Shown here one piece after another: positions 1-8,701 of a stretch of DNA of 14,802 nt. Each line of letters opens with the position of its first letter. Within the stretch, counting starts at the first letter, position 1. The notes under the pieces were generated by a model. That model worked only from the letters and a program-made list of their open reading frames with translations. It made no database searches and was not told the DNA's origin. A program made the translations under genes and the position numbers. Origin of the DNA: HGM04593 sp045612305 (GTDB taxonomy: Bacteria > Bacteroidota > Bacteroidia > Bacteroidales > Bacteroidaceae); contig JAZKYU010000040.1 in assembly GCA_045612305.1 (NCBI GenBank), forward strand, positions 1 to 14,802. Reading direction: 5' to 3'.

Positions 1-568
1 CAACGCGCATAATTTCGGTGCGCTCAACAACGCCTGTGAGAAGCTCTTGGTCGGTCTTTGAACAAACGCCACGTGCAACGCTACCGGTCTCGCTCAATGT
101 GTTGCAGATGCGGAAACCTACCATGCTGTACTTGCCTGTGCTGCCCTCGGGGAGGTCGCTCAACCATTTACCCATAACAGCAAAAGCGTCGCGGCCATAG
201 AAGTCGTCGGCGTTGATTACTGCGAAAGGCTCTTTGATAACGTCTTTACCCATGAGCACTGCGTGGTTTGTACCCCAGGGTTTTGTGCGCTCTGCGGGAG
301 CTGTGAAGCCCTCGGGGAGGTTGTCGATAGCCTGGAACACGAGCTCTGTGGGGATGTGTCCTTCGTATTTGCTCAATACTTTCTCGCGGAAATCTTGCTC
401 AAAATCTTTGCGGATAACGAAAACCAACTTACCAAAACCGCCGCGGATAGCGTCGAAGATTGAGTAGTCCATAATTGTTTCGCCGTTGGGGCCAAGACCG
501 TCCAACTGTTTCAAACCGCCATAACGGCTGCCCATACCTGCAGCCAATACAAAAAGTGTAGGTTTCAT
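1..568 (-). CDS. Nucleotidyltransferase (NDP-sugar pyrophosphorylase-like), 5' part only
   Basis: The gene starts with ATG at 568 and runs off the left edge, leaving about 189 residues. Right after the start it reads LAAGMGSRYGGLKQ (residues 8-21), the glycine-rich nucleotide-binding signature of the NTP_transferase fold. Near residue 118 is NADDFYG, where the Asp pair fits the metal-binding position of these enzymes. By family, such proteins transfer a nucleotide from an NTP to a sugar phosphate or similar acceptor in the cytoplasm. The substrate cannot be told from this part; GlmU/RmlA-like or choline-phosphate-type acceptors are all possible. It lies downstream of tamL on the same strand across a 179-nt gap that holds its own promoter, so it is probably a separate transcript. 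The start is the first Met before the signature and gives the expected N-terminal length. Confidence 0.85.
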   Translation of the reverse strand, partial: MKPTLFVLAAGMGSRYGGLKQLDGLGPNGETIMDYSIFDAIRGGFGKLVFVIRKDFEQDFREKVLSKYEGHIPTELVFQAIDNLPEGFTAPAERTKPWGTNHAVLMGKDVIKEPFAVINADDFYGRDAFAVMGKWLSDLPEGSTGKYSMVGFRICNTLSETGSVARGVCSKTDQELLTGVVERTEIMRV

Positions 569-698
569 ATAATTAAAAATTTGTTAGTTAAAAAAGCTCT
601 TTTTAAGTTGTGCAGGGGACGGTTGCTTGTGGCTTTGTTCCCAGCTGTGGTTGTTGCTTTGCACAGGGGCTATGCTCCCTTTTACAAATGCGATATTG

Positions 699-730
699 CA
701 AATATAAATAATTGTTTTCTTTTTAAGCAA
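699..730 (-). promoter_or_regulatory. Bacteroides-type promoter for the nucleotidyltransferase
   Basis: On the minus strand TATATTTG (706 to 699) matches the Bacteroidota -7 consensus TAnnTTTG exactly. A TTG lies 21 nt upstream (730 to 728), close to the usual -33 spacing. Transcription would begin near 690-693, leaving a leader of about 120 nt before the ATG at 568. The leader holds an A/T-only palindrome (TTAAAAAGAGCTTTTTTAA, about 589-608) too weak to call a terminator. Confidence 0.55.
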
Positions 731-747
731 TATTTTGTATTATTTTT

Positions 748-3054
748 TTAAAACGGGTAGCCTATTGCAAAGTGCCAAGCAAAGCCGTCGCCGAAGGGGG
801 AGAGGTTGAAGTATCCTTTGCGCTTGGTTTTGTAGGGAGCGTGGAGCCCCAAGCCAAAGTCGAGACGCAGCACCAGAAAGTCCAGGTCGTAGCGCACACC
901 AAAGCCTGTGTTCAGGGCAAGTTGCTTGGCAAAGTTTTTCATCTCGAAGAGGCCTCCAGGGCGGTTTTTATCCTCTTTGAGCAGCCACACGTTGCCTGCG
1001 TCCACAAAGAGCGCACCGTGTAACTGCGACACTAAACGGAAACGATATTCAATATTGGCCTCGAATTTTAACGTTCCTGTTTCGTCGAGGTAGGAGTAAC
1101 GTGTTTCTGCTGCGGGGTGGAAGCTGCCGGGGCCCACACTGCGCACTGCGAAGGCTCGCAGGCTGTTGGCTCCTCCTACATAAAATTGTTCGCTGTAGGG
1201 GGCATATTCGGCGTTGCCGTAGCTGTGTATTATTCCCGACACTATGCGTGTGGCTATGTAGTTGTTGGCGTTTATCCTGTAGAGCTGTCGCAACTCGGCT
1301 GTAAGTTTTATAAACTGCGCATAGGGGTTGCCGAAGAGTGTTTTGTTCTTCTCGCCCCATCTCTCGCCAAACGCATAAAGGGCAAGCGAGGTTACGTTAC
1401 CGGCTGCGGTTACCGCCCCTTCGAACCAACTTTTGTTGCGGTGTCTTGTATTTGCGTTGTCGTAGTTGTAGATATACTGCATCGCGGGTATAAATTGGTC
1501 GCGGAAGCTGTGTTGCAATGAACGGTTTTCGGCCACTATATTATCGAACTTTGCGGTGGTGCTGCGCAGCATATCAAACGTGAGGCGCAAGGGTGTTATG
1601 GTGTGCGTGGTGGTGCTGTGCGAGAAAATTTTATATGTGGCATCGCCTCCTACCTGCACCATTCTGAAGAAGCCCGAACGGTTGAGGCGGTTGGAGTATA
1701 TCCTGAAAGATGTCGACGAGGGCACGCGCAGATATTTGCGGTGCACGATGGGGAGGAAGAGGCGGGGGAAAGAGAGGGTGAGGTCGCCGCCTGTCTCCCA
1801 CGAATTTATGAGCGTGTGGTCTTCGGTGGTTTTTTCTCCTGTTTGCCACTCATACGAGCCCTTGAGGCTCAGCGTAAGTGTTTCTCCTCCACGGAAGAGG
1901 TTTTTGCGCGCAAGGCTTATTTTTGTTCCCGGCCCTATCTGGTCGTTGCTCTTCGATGTGATGTTGAACTCGAAGGTGAGGTCGTAGGGCTTGTCGAGCT
2001 GTGCTGTTATGCCCAGGTCCAGGGTGTCGCTCTCGCCACGGGGGGTAAACTTGAAGTTTGTACCGCTAAAGATATTTATCTTGCTCAGCTGTTGCAGGGT
2101 TTTCTGCTGCATAGCTTGTGAGTAGCTGTCGTTTGTGCGCATAAATATATTGCGCATAAGTGTTCCCACCCTCACGGTAGGTTTTTTACCGCTATATATA
2201 TAGGTGAAATTTCTTCGTTTTATGGTGTCGCTCTTTGCAAAGGCACCGCCCGAGTTGTTGAGAATTTGTATCTGTATGTGCCCTATGGTGTATGGGCGGT
2301 CTATGCGTGGCGACAACCCCTTTTGTGGCTCTATGCGCATATCGACAAAGCCCGGGTTGTTTATGGTGTCGGCATAAATTTTTGTAAAGCTTGGTTGGTG
2401 GTAGTAATAACCGTTGTTGCGCAGCAAGGTGTTTATTCTCTCCCTCTCTTGGTTTATGCCGTTTGCGCTAAACTGCTCTCCTTTTTTTATTACTCTCTCG
2501 TGTGCTGTAGCTTTTATAAGGCTGTCGGCACGCCCCTTGAAACCACGGTAGGCTATGCTGTCATATTTGTAGGGCTCGTGCAGGGCTATGCGGTAGCTCA
2601 CCTTCGCCTTTTTGGGGTTTTTCTTGTTGGTGATAACCTCCTCGCTCACGCTGCCGTTGAAGTAACCATAATGTTTGAGTACGTTGTTTGCAACTTGCGC
2701 ACGCAGCGTGGGGTTTACTTTTGATATGAGCACGGGCGCTGTGCCGAAGGTGTTGAAAAACCAACGCCCCACACGGCTCTTGCTATTGTAAAAGGTGTTG
2801 TACCACCAAAGGCCGATGGGGAAGCCCTTTATGCTTGAGCTTCCTGCGAGGGAGCCGTTGGGCTCGCAGGCGAGGGCGGCTATAACCTCGCTCACAGCTT
2901 GCTCACCTATGTCGGTGGATGCATACTCCTTGCCACCTGCAATATCTATGTTTTTTATGCCGGTGTAGAGCTGCTCACCGTCGGGTATGTGCTGCGTGGT
3001 GGAGCAGGCTGCTAGTATGGTTGCAAGTACTATGTATAGTATGTTTTTTCTCAT
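748..3054 (-). CDS. tamL: TamL: lipoprotein TamA/Omp85-family outer-membrane protein
   Basis: A 768-residue protein with an N-terminal lipoprotein signal: hydrophobic residues 5-15 and a lipobox LAAC with Cys17 as the predicted acylated residue. This is the hallmark of TamL, the Bacteroidota form of TamA. Residues about 20-330 are the periplasmic part, expected to be POTRA-like; the rest is the 16-stranded Omp85 barrel (surface antigen family). The loop-6 region reads FYVGGANSLRAF near 624-635, and the protein ends in a beta-barrel-type aromatic C-terminus (IGYPF). By family it works with TamB at the outer membrane in moving lipids and/or assembling envelope proteins. Its ATG overlaps the tamB stop (ATGA, 3051-3054), so the two are translationally coupled. 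The classical loop-6 Arg-Gly is Arg-Ala here. A BamA paralogue is unlikely because of the lipobox and the tamB partner. Confidence 0.92.
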   Translation of the reverse strand: MRKNILYIVLATILAACSTTQHIPDGEQLYTGIKNIDIAGGKEYASTDIGEQAVSEVIAALACEPNGSLAGSSSIKGFPIGLWWYNTFYNSKSRVGRWFFNTFGTAPVLISKVNPTLRAQVANNVLKHYGYFNGSVSEEVITNKKNPKKAKVSYRIALHEPYKYDSIAYRGFKGRADSLIKATAHERVIKKGEQFSANGINQERERINTLLRNNGYYYHQPSFTKIYADTINNPGFVDMRIEPQKGLSPRIDRPYTIGHIQIQILNNSGGAFAKSDTIKRRNFTYIYSGKKPTVRVGTLMRNIFMRTNDSYSQAMQQKTLQQLSKINIFSGTNFKFTPRGESDTLDLGITAQLDKPYDLTFEFNITSKSNDQIGPGTKISLARKNLFRGGETLTLSLKGSYEWQTGEKTTEDHTLINSWETGGDLTLSFPRLFLPIVHRKYLRVPSSTSFRIYSNRLNRSGFFRMVQVGGDATYKIFSHSTTTHTITPLRLTFDMLRSTTAKFDNIVAENRSLQHSFRDQFIPAMQYIYNYDNANTRHRNKSWFEGAVTAAGNVTSLALYAFGERWGEKNKTLFGNPYAQFIKLTAELRQLYRINANNYIATRIVSGIIHSYGNAEYAPYSEQFYVGGANSLRAFAVRSVGPGSFHPAAETRYSYLDETGTLKFEANIEYRFRLVSQLHGALFVDAGNVWLLKEDKNRPGGLFEMKNFAKQLALNTGFGVRYDLDFLVLRLDFGLGLHAPYKTKRKGYFNLSPFGDGFAWHFAIGYPF

Positions 3055-6000
3055 CTATCTATCTTTTTTTTGTTGAAGCGTATCAGCTCGTCAAGTGTGT
3101 TGAGCTTGCGCTTGTATATATAACCCACGCCTGTCTCGGTTATCTCTCCCTCGAGTATAGACTCGTAGTTCTTGTCGTAGAAGAGGCGTAGGTAGCGGTT
3201 ACCCTTGTCGTTTATCTTCCACTCTAGAGATACGTTGTTTATGAAGCTTTGGTTGTTTTGGGGGTGGTCGCCGCTGTTCACCTCGCCGCCTACTATGATG
3301 GTGAGGCGGTCGTTCCAAAATCTTTTGGCGAAGCTGAAGCTATAGTTCATATAAGAGCCGCCTGTTTCGTCGTTCTCAACATCGGCTATACCCACGTTTA
3401 TGCTCACGTTCTTCATAGCGTCGCCGGCTATGTCGTTTATCTTTGCGTCGAGGAACGATGTGAGGGCGTTGGAGACGGTGAGACCGCCCTTGCAGCCCAC
3501 ATAGGCTCCTGTTATGAGCATAGTTACAGCATACTTGTTCATAGTTTCGGCGTCGAGGCTGTTGAGCTCGTCTTGCACAACTGCGTTCTCGGGGGCCTTC
3601 ATAGTGAAGTTTAGTCCCATATCGTTGAGGGAGTTGCTCAAAACAAGCCCCACATCGAAGGTTACAGGCACGCTGCCTGTGCCGTCGATGCTCACCGGTG
3701 TGACAACTCTTTCGAGTGCGGTGATGCTGAGCGTGGGGTTTAGCACGTCGCCTATCCAGTATATGTAGCTGCCCGGGCTTATGCCGAAGGTCTTCAGAGG
3801 TATTATGGGCAGGCTATACTTCATCTCACCGTTGTTCAGGGTGTAGCGGCCGGTGAGCGTGAGCCCCTCTTCGTGGTTGTAGTTCATGTTGAGAAGGCCG
3901 CCACCTTGCAGTGATACATAGCTGCTGCGGTCGGGGCTTATGTCGGCATTTATCCAGGCGCTCTCCTCTATGTCGAGGGTTATCATCATGGTGATATTGC
4001 CCATCTGTGGTACCTCTTTTGCGGCTTGTGTTGCTGTGGAGTCTTGGAAATTTACAAACTCCACAAGGCCGTCAAATTCGTTGTTGTTGGCGATGTTGCT
4101 CTCGGGCACCACATATGTGACGTTGCTGTTGCCCAGTATGGTTGCTTTGCCATATATCTTGAGCGCGCTTGCAGGGCCCTTTATTGCGGAGTTTATGTTG
4201 AGGTTTAGGTTACCGTATAGTATGGAGCCTTTTTGTCGTGGTGCGTCGACAAGTTTGTAGCTCTTGGCCTTCATACTGAGGTCGAAGAGTGGGTCGGTTG
4301 CTCGGGATATATCGATGCTGCCGTTTACATTAAAGGGGGTGCCGTCGTTGGCATAAATATTAAGGTTGTTGAACAACATCTTGCTGTTTACAATCTCCAC
4401 ACGGTCGTTTACAAGCTGCAGGCGGCTGCCAAGTAAGGGCGCATCTATGTGTACAGAGTTGAAGTTTATGTAACCGTCGGAGCGTGGCGCTGTTATGTTG
4501 CCATCGAGCGAGAGTTCTCCGTCGATGGTGCCGTCTATCTGTAGCCCGCTGTCTTTAATAAAAGCGTTGGCAACCTTGAGGGGTAGGCGGGTTATTGTGC
4601 TCTGGCCTTTTATCTCTTTAAGTTCGTTGTCGTAGTCGCCCCAAAGGTCCAAGACCTCTTCTTGGTTGTGCTGCAAGAGCAGAGAGAGGTAGTGCGAGCC
4701 GTTTTTCTTGGGCAGGTACACAACCTCTATGGTGTTGTCGCCTATGTGGGTTTTCTCGTATGTGAGCCCCTCACCGCGTATATCCCCGCTGAACATCTCG
4801 CCTCGCGGGTCGTTGCGGTAGTGTATGTCGCTGCTCAAGAAGCCTGTTATCTTTGGCGCAAAAGGAAGGCTTGCTGTGAGGGCCTCGAGGTTTATGTTGT
4901 AGAGCTCTAGAGTTACATCGTGCTTTGCTATGCTGTCTTCTATGGTGTATAGGTGCAGGCTAGCTCCCTCTTTATCGGTAGCCTTGAGGTTTGCGCTTAG
5001 AGCGTGCTCTTTCCCTATGGTTATGTGGTTGTCGGGGTTTATTTTTATGGGTGTGCCCACAAAATAGAGGTTGGGCGCTATGTGTATGTCGAGCTCTTGC
5101 GGTTTTATGTATGTTGTTGTGTTTATGAAGGTGCGGCTGTCGTCGCGATTGCCTGTGAACGACAGGTTTGTTTTCAGGGTGTCTTGTTGCAGGCTGCCGA
5201 AGATAGTTGCTGCAAACTGCTCTTTTCTCTCTTTTTCGGTAAGCGCTTTTTTGCTTGCTCCTGCACGGTACTTTATGTTGTCGCCTCTTTGCACAACTTT
5301 TAGATAGAGAGAGTCGGTTTTTATATCGGCTGTAGAGAGGTTTTCTATGTTGCTGTTTATGTTTATGCCTTTCACGCTGTCGAGAGTGCAGAGTATGTCT
5401 ATATCGCTATACTCTATATTGTTTATAGCCAAGATGTTCGACAAGATGTTGCTGCGCCCGCACTTTAGGCTTAAAAAGGTGTTGGGTAGCTCCTTTATGA
5501 GGTCGGTTATGCGGTAGGTGGTCTCCTCTCTGCCTTTTGCTTCGAGGAGCATAGTTTGCAGCTTGTCGCACTGTTCTGCAAACTTTTTGTGGCTGCTTGC
5601 TATGGTGCCGACAAACGAAAGGTCGCCGTTTTTGGCCTCTACGCGAGAGAGGGTGGGCGATGTTGCAACCTCGGCATAAAGGGTGCCGGGGGTGTATTTT
5701 TTCTTCTCGGTTTCAAATTTTATGTCGTTCCCGAGAACTTTTAGGCTGTGTGTGTTGTTATAATTAGTTTCGGCCTCTATGTTTATCTCTCCTGCGCCCG
5801 AGAAAAGCTTCTCGCTCAAGCCCAACGCAGCAAGGTCTATGTTTTTTATGCTTGCTTTGGTGTTTGTGGTAAAGAGTTGCGGGGTTATGCGGCTGTTGGC
5901 CACTATGTTTGCGGTTGCGCCGTGGTTGTATGAATTAAGCGCTATGAGAGAGAGGGAGTTTGCCTGGAACGCACTGAGCGTGATGTTCTCGAGAGGGGTG

Positions 6001-7598
6001 TTGCTGTAGCGCAAACTATCTATGTTGGCTATAATCTGGTAGTATGTCTCGTTGGCAAAAACATCGGTGCCGCGCCCCGAAAGCGATGCTCTCATAGAGA
6101 GCATGGAGAGCGGTACAAAGGGCACGGAGGCGCTAAGGTTGAAGTTGTTTGCGTCTATCTTGGCGTCGTAGGTGTTGCTCTCCAGGTTGTATGTGGCTGT
6201 TATGGTGCTTTCCCCTTCGCCAGCAAGCTCCAAGCTTGTGTAGCATATTTTTTTCTCTATTTGAGCCTCGCCGTTTATGCTCAATGGGGTGCAGGTGGTG
6301 CTGTTGTTGTCCAGCAACTTGTTTATCTCTTTTATGTCGCCTGCAAGTTCTATGTGGGCCTCTCGCTTCTTGTCGTCGGTTATGTTTTTTGCATATCCTT
6401 TTATGCCGAGTTGCGCTATGGTGGGCAGGGTTACAGCCGCCGTGTCTATGTTTATATCGCTTGGGGTGCCGTGTATGGCTATAGTTGCGTCGAGGAGCGA
6501 GGTGGGCAGGGTTTTAAGCTGCTCGCGTTGTGCCGTGCTTGCAAACGCTTCGGCGTCGCGCTTGTCTATGTGCAGAGCAAGGCTTGCGTTGAGGCTCTCT
6601 TTGCTCTGTGTGCTAAAGTCGAGGGGTATCTGTGCCTCGCCCTGTATGTATGTGCCGTTCTCGCTTTTTATGTCGACTTGCGATATATTTATGTGGCGAG
6701 GGTTGCCCGTCGCTATTATAACGCCTTCGGTTACGGCAAGCCCCCCGTGTTGCGCAAAAGAGAGGTTGTTTATGTTGGCGGTATAGGCTCCGGGGGTGTA
6801 GCTTATGTTGCTACCGTGCAAAGCGATGTTTTCCAGCGCTATGTGCTTGGTGGGTGCCTCGCTGCGGGGCTGTGTACCGCTGTCATAAGTTGCGGCGCTC
6901 TCATCGAGCAACACATCTTCTATGCTGAACGTGTTTCGCCCTATGTCGGCTTGCGCCTTTTTAAGTGCAAACTTGCCCACCTTGGCGCTTATGTAAGTAG
7001 TATCGTGGGGCTGCGACACAGCAATTTGCAGGTTTTCTATGTTACTTTTTTGTAGCTTTATAACCCAGTTGCTCTTTGTGCTATCCTCTTGTTGTGTGTC
7101 GTTGTTGCTTGTGCTCGCAAAAATATTTGCGTCGCGCAAGTATAGTTGCTTTATGTTTGCAACCTCATTCACAAGGTCTATATCGCGTGCGACGCTCCTG
7201 AAGTTGCCCACATCTCCTCTTATGTGTGTGCCGGGGACAAGTTTGTGTGTGTCGAAGGCCACGCTTTCCAGCGAGAGGTAGTCTATCTCAACCACGCCGC
7301 GCAACAAGGGTAGCAAACTCACACTTGTTGCTACCTTCTCGCCGCTTGCTATGGTGTCGCTCCCGGCGCAGAAAACAAAATTTTCTATAACTAATTTAAA
7401 TGGGAAAGAGAGCCTCACCCTGCCCACGCTCAGCTCAAAGTCGCTGTTTGCCTGTACGGCTTCCGATATTTTGCGTGTGGCATATTCTTGCACGGGCGGC
7501 AAGTAGAACATAACAAAGAGTGCAAGCAAAAGAGCAACGGGCACGGCTGCAATAGCGGTCGCGACCTTAAAAAACGTTCCTTTTTTGCCCTCTTTCAT
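3051..7598 (-). CDS. tamB: TamB: inner-membrane anchored AsmA-like translocation/assembly protein
   Basis: A 1515-residue protein with a single N-terminal membrane anchor (about residues 9-33, rich in Ala, Val and Leu), followed by an AsmA-like start (YATRKISEAVQ and following) and a very long body of beta-repeat sequence, as expected for a periplasm-spanning lipid-conducting groove. The C-terminal part, about residues 1080-1500, fits the TamB domain (DUF490), including GRYTLNNGEMKYSLPIIPL near 1265 and an aromatic, positively charged end. By family TamB bridges the inner membrane and the outer-membrane TamA/TamL. The length is usual for Bacteroidales. The ATG at 7598 places the anchor at the N-terminus. 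The gene is first of a two-gene operon with tamL (4-nt overlap) and divergent from the cyclophilin gene. I found no clear promoter; a TTACTTTG at 7613-7606 would give an almost leaderless mRNA. Confidence 0.93.
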   Translation of the reverse strand: MKEGKKGTFFKVATAIAAVPVALLLALFVMFYLPPVQEYATRKISEAVQANSDFELSVGRVRLSFPFKLVIENFVFCAGSDTIASGEKVATSVSLLPLLRGVVEIDYLSLESVAFDTHKLVPGTHIRGDVGNFRSVARDIDLVNEVANIKQLYLRDANIFASTSNNDTQQEDSTKSNWVIKLQKSNIENLQIAVSQPHDTTYISAKVGKFALKKAQADIGRNTFSIEDVLLDESAATYDSGTQPRSEAPTKHIALENIALHGSNISYTPGAYTANINNLSFAQHGGLAVTEGVIIATGNPRHINISQVDIKSENGTYIQGEAQIPLDFSTQSKESLNASLALHIDKRDAEAFASTAQREQLKTLPTSLLDATIAIHGTPSDINIDTAAVTLPTIAQLGIKGYAKNITDDKKREAHIELAGDIKEINKLLDNNSTTCTPLSINGEAQIEKKICYTSLELAGEGESTITATYNLESNTYDAKIDANNFNLSASVPFVPLSMLSMRASLSGRGTDVFANETYYQIIANIDSLRYSNTPLENITLSAFQANSLSLIALNSYNHGATANIVANSRITPQLFTTNTKASIKNIDLAALGLSEKLFSGAGEINIEAETNYNNTHSLKVLGNDIKFETEKKKYTPGTLYAEVATSPTLSRVEAKNGDLSFVGTIASSHKKFAEQCDKLQTMLLEAKGREETTYRITDLIKELPNTFLSLKCGRSNILSNILAINNIEYSDIDILCTLDSVKGININSNIENLSTADIKTDSLYLKVVQRGDNIKYRAGASKKALTEKERKEQFAATIFGSLQQDTLKTNLSFTGNRDDSRTFINTTTYIKPQELDIHIAPNLYFVGTPIKINPDNHITIGKEHALSANLKATDKEGASLHLYTIEDSIAKHDVTLELYNINLEALTASLPFAPKITGFLSSDIHYRNDPRGEMFSGDIRGEGLTYEKTHIGDNTIEVVYLPKKNGSHYLSLLLQHNQEEVLDLWGDYDNELKEIKGQSTITRLPLKVANAFIKDSGLQIDGTIDGELSLDGNITAPRSDGYINFNSVHIDAPLLGSRLQLVNDRVEIVNSKMLFNNLNIYANDGTPFNVNGSIDISRATDPLFDLSMKAKSYKLVDAPRQKGSILYGNLNLNINSAIKGPASALKIYGKATILGNSNVTYVVPESNIANNNEFDGLVEFVNFQDSTATQAAKEVPQMGNITMMITLDIEESAWINADISPDRSSYVSLQGGGLLNMNYNHEEGLTLTGRYTLNNGEMKYSLPIIPLKTFGISPGSYIYWIGDVLNPTLSITALERVVTPVSIDGTGSVPVTFDVGLVLSNSLNDMGLNFTMKAPENAVVQDELNSLDAETMNKYAVTMLITGAYVGCKGGLTVSNALTSFLDAKINDIAGDAMKNVSINVGIADVENDETGGSYMNYSFSFAKRFWNDRLTIIVGGEVNSGDHPQNNQSFINNVSLEWKINDKGNRYLRLFYDKNYESILEGEITETGVGYIYKRKLNTLDELIRFNKKKIDR

Positions 7599-7731
7599 AA
7601 CCTCGCAAAGTAAACCAAAAAATGCGGTTTTTCACCCTTTTTATCGCTCTTTTTTCCAACTTTTTTAGAGCATCGGCTTTTTTAAAATAATTTTCTGCAG
7701 TATAATGTTTTTCTGTTATTCAAAAAAAACT

Positions 7732-7739
7732 TACCTTTG
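7732..7739 (+). promoter_or_regulatory. -7 element for the cyclophilin-M16 operon
   Basis: TACCTTTG matches the Bacteroidota -7 consensus. The -33 element is not clear (T-rich DNA at 7708-7715). The implied start of transcription, about 7745, lies only some 8 nt before the upstream in-frame ATG at 7754 and about 75 nt before the ATG at 7820. This favours 7820 as the translation start. Confidence 0.5.
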
Positions 7740-7819
7740 TTCTTTGCAGGGCGGTGGCGTGTGTGCAACCTTGCAGCGCGCGCTCGGTCTCTTGTTTGTT
7801 ATGTGATAAATTTTTGATT

Positions 7820-8701
7820 ATGAATAAATTACCTTTTTACCTTCTGGTCGTTTTGTTTTTGTTCTCCTGCGCCGGCAAGCAGGGCGATGTTCCAAAAACA
7901 GAGTTTGGGATACAACAACTCAACGACAGCAGCCCCGACTGCGACCAATATGTACTTATGCAGACAACTATGGGCGATATTAAGCTCAAGCTCTACAAAG
8001 ACGCTCCTTTGCACCGCAAAAACTTTGTAAATCTTGTGAAAAACGGTTTCTACAACGGGCAACTCTTCTTCCGTGTGTCGCATAACTTTATGATTCAGGC
8101 GGGCGACCCCAAATCTCGTGGCGCGGCAAAAGACACCAAGCTCGGCACCACAGAGGTTAGTTACAACATACCTATGGAGGTCGATGTAACAAAATATTGG
8201 CACAAACGCGGCGCTTTGTCGGCTGCAAGCCTCAAACCGGGTATCTCCTCGTCGGGTTGTCAGTTCTATATAATAACCGGCAAAAAGGTGTACGACAAAA
8301 ACCTCGATGCGCACGAGGTCAAGTACAACAAAACATTGCGCCGCCTTATGTACGAGAGCCTGCAGAAACCCTATGCCGACAAGATTAACAAACTATATGC
8401 CGAGAGCAAGAAAAACCCAAAGAAAAAGAGCGAGCTCAACGATATGATACATATGTTCAGCGCAAAAACAGACTCGGCTATGGCGGGAAAAACCTGGAAG
8501 TACACCCGTGAGCAGCGTCGTGGCTACAAACAAGAGGGTGGTGCCTTCCATCTCGATGGCTACTACACCGTTTTTGGCGAGGTTGTAGAGGGTATGGATG
8601 TTGTTGAGGCTATCTCGGCAGTGGATTTTGACGCCCACGAGCGCCCCTTAAAGGATGTTGTGATAAAAAAAGTAACCCTTCTCGACGATGGAGATAAATA
8701 G
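7820..8701 (+). CDS. Cyclophilin-type peptidyl-prolyl cis-trans isomerase lipoprotein
   Basis: From the ATG at 7820 this is a 293-residue protein with a lipoprotein signal (hydrophobic residues 6-15, lipobox LFSC with Cys17). An upstream in-frame ATG at 7754 would add 22 non-signal-like residues and bury the lipobox, so 7820 is preferred. The cyclophilin domain starts near residue 45 (TTMGDIKLKLY). FFRVSHNFMIQAGD carries the catalytic Arg and the Phe-Met-Gln substrate contacts, GCQFYI is the GSQFFI-type strand, and HLDGYYTVFGEV closes the active site with His in place of the eukaryotic Trp, as in many bacterial members. A Lys-rich, probably helical insertion of about 75 residues (about 156-232) separates the two halves. 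The likely role is proline isomerisation during folding of exported proteins. The gene overlaps the following M16 gene by 14 nt. Confidence 0.9.
   Translation: MNKLPFYLLVVLFLFSCAGKQGDVPKTEFGIQQLNDSSPDCDQYVLMQTTMGDIKLKLYKDAPLHRKNFVNLVKNGFYNGQLFFRVSHNFMIQAGDPKSRGAAKDTKLGTTEVSYNIPMEVDVTKYWHKRGALSAASLKPGISSSGCQFYIITGKKVYDKNLDAHEVKYNKTLRRLMYESLQKPYADKINKLYAESKKNPKKKSELNDMIHMFSAKTDSAMAGKTWKYTREQRRGYKQEGGAFHLDGYYTVFGEVVEGMDVVEAISAVDFDAHERPLKDVVIKKVTLLDDGDK

Noticed and set aside
6261..7055. 264-codon plus-strand frame inside tamB
   Set aside because: It is antisense to a clear tamB gene and is Cys/Tyr/Val-rich, as expected of a shadow frame.
7606..7613. TTACTTTG as the tamB promoter -7 box
   Set aside because: One mismatch, no -33 partner at the right distance, and it would leave almost no leader before the ATG at 7598.
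7754..7819. Upstream in-frame ATG for the cyclophilin gene
   Set aside because: It adds 22 residues that hide the lipobox and lies almost on the predicted transcription start; the ATG at 7820 gives a proper lipoprotein signal.
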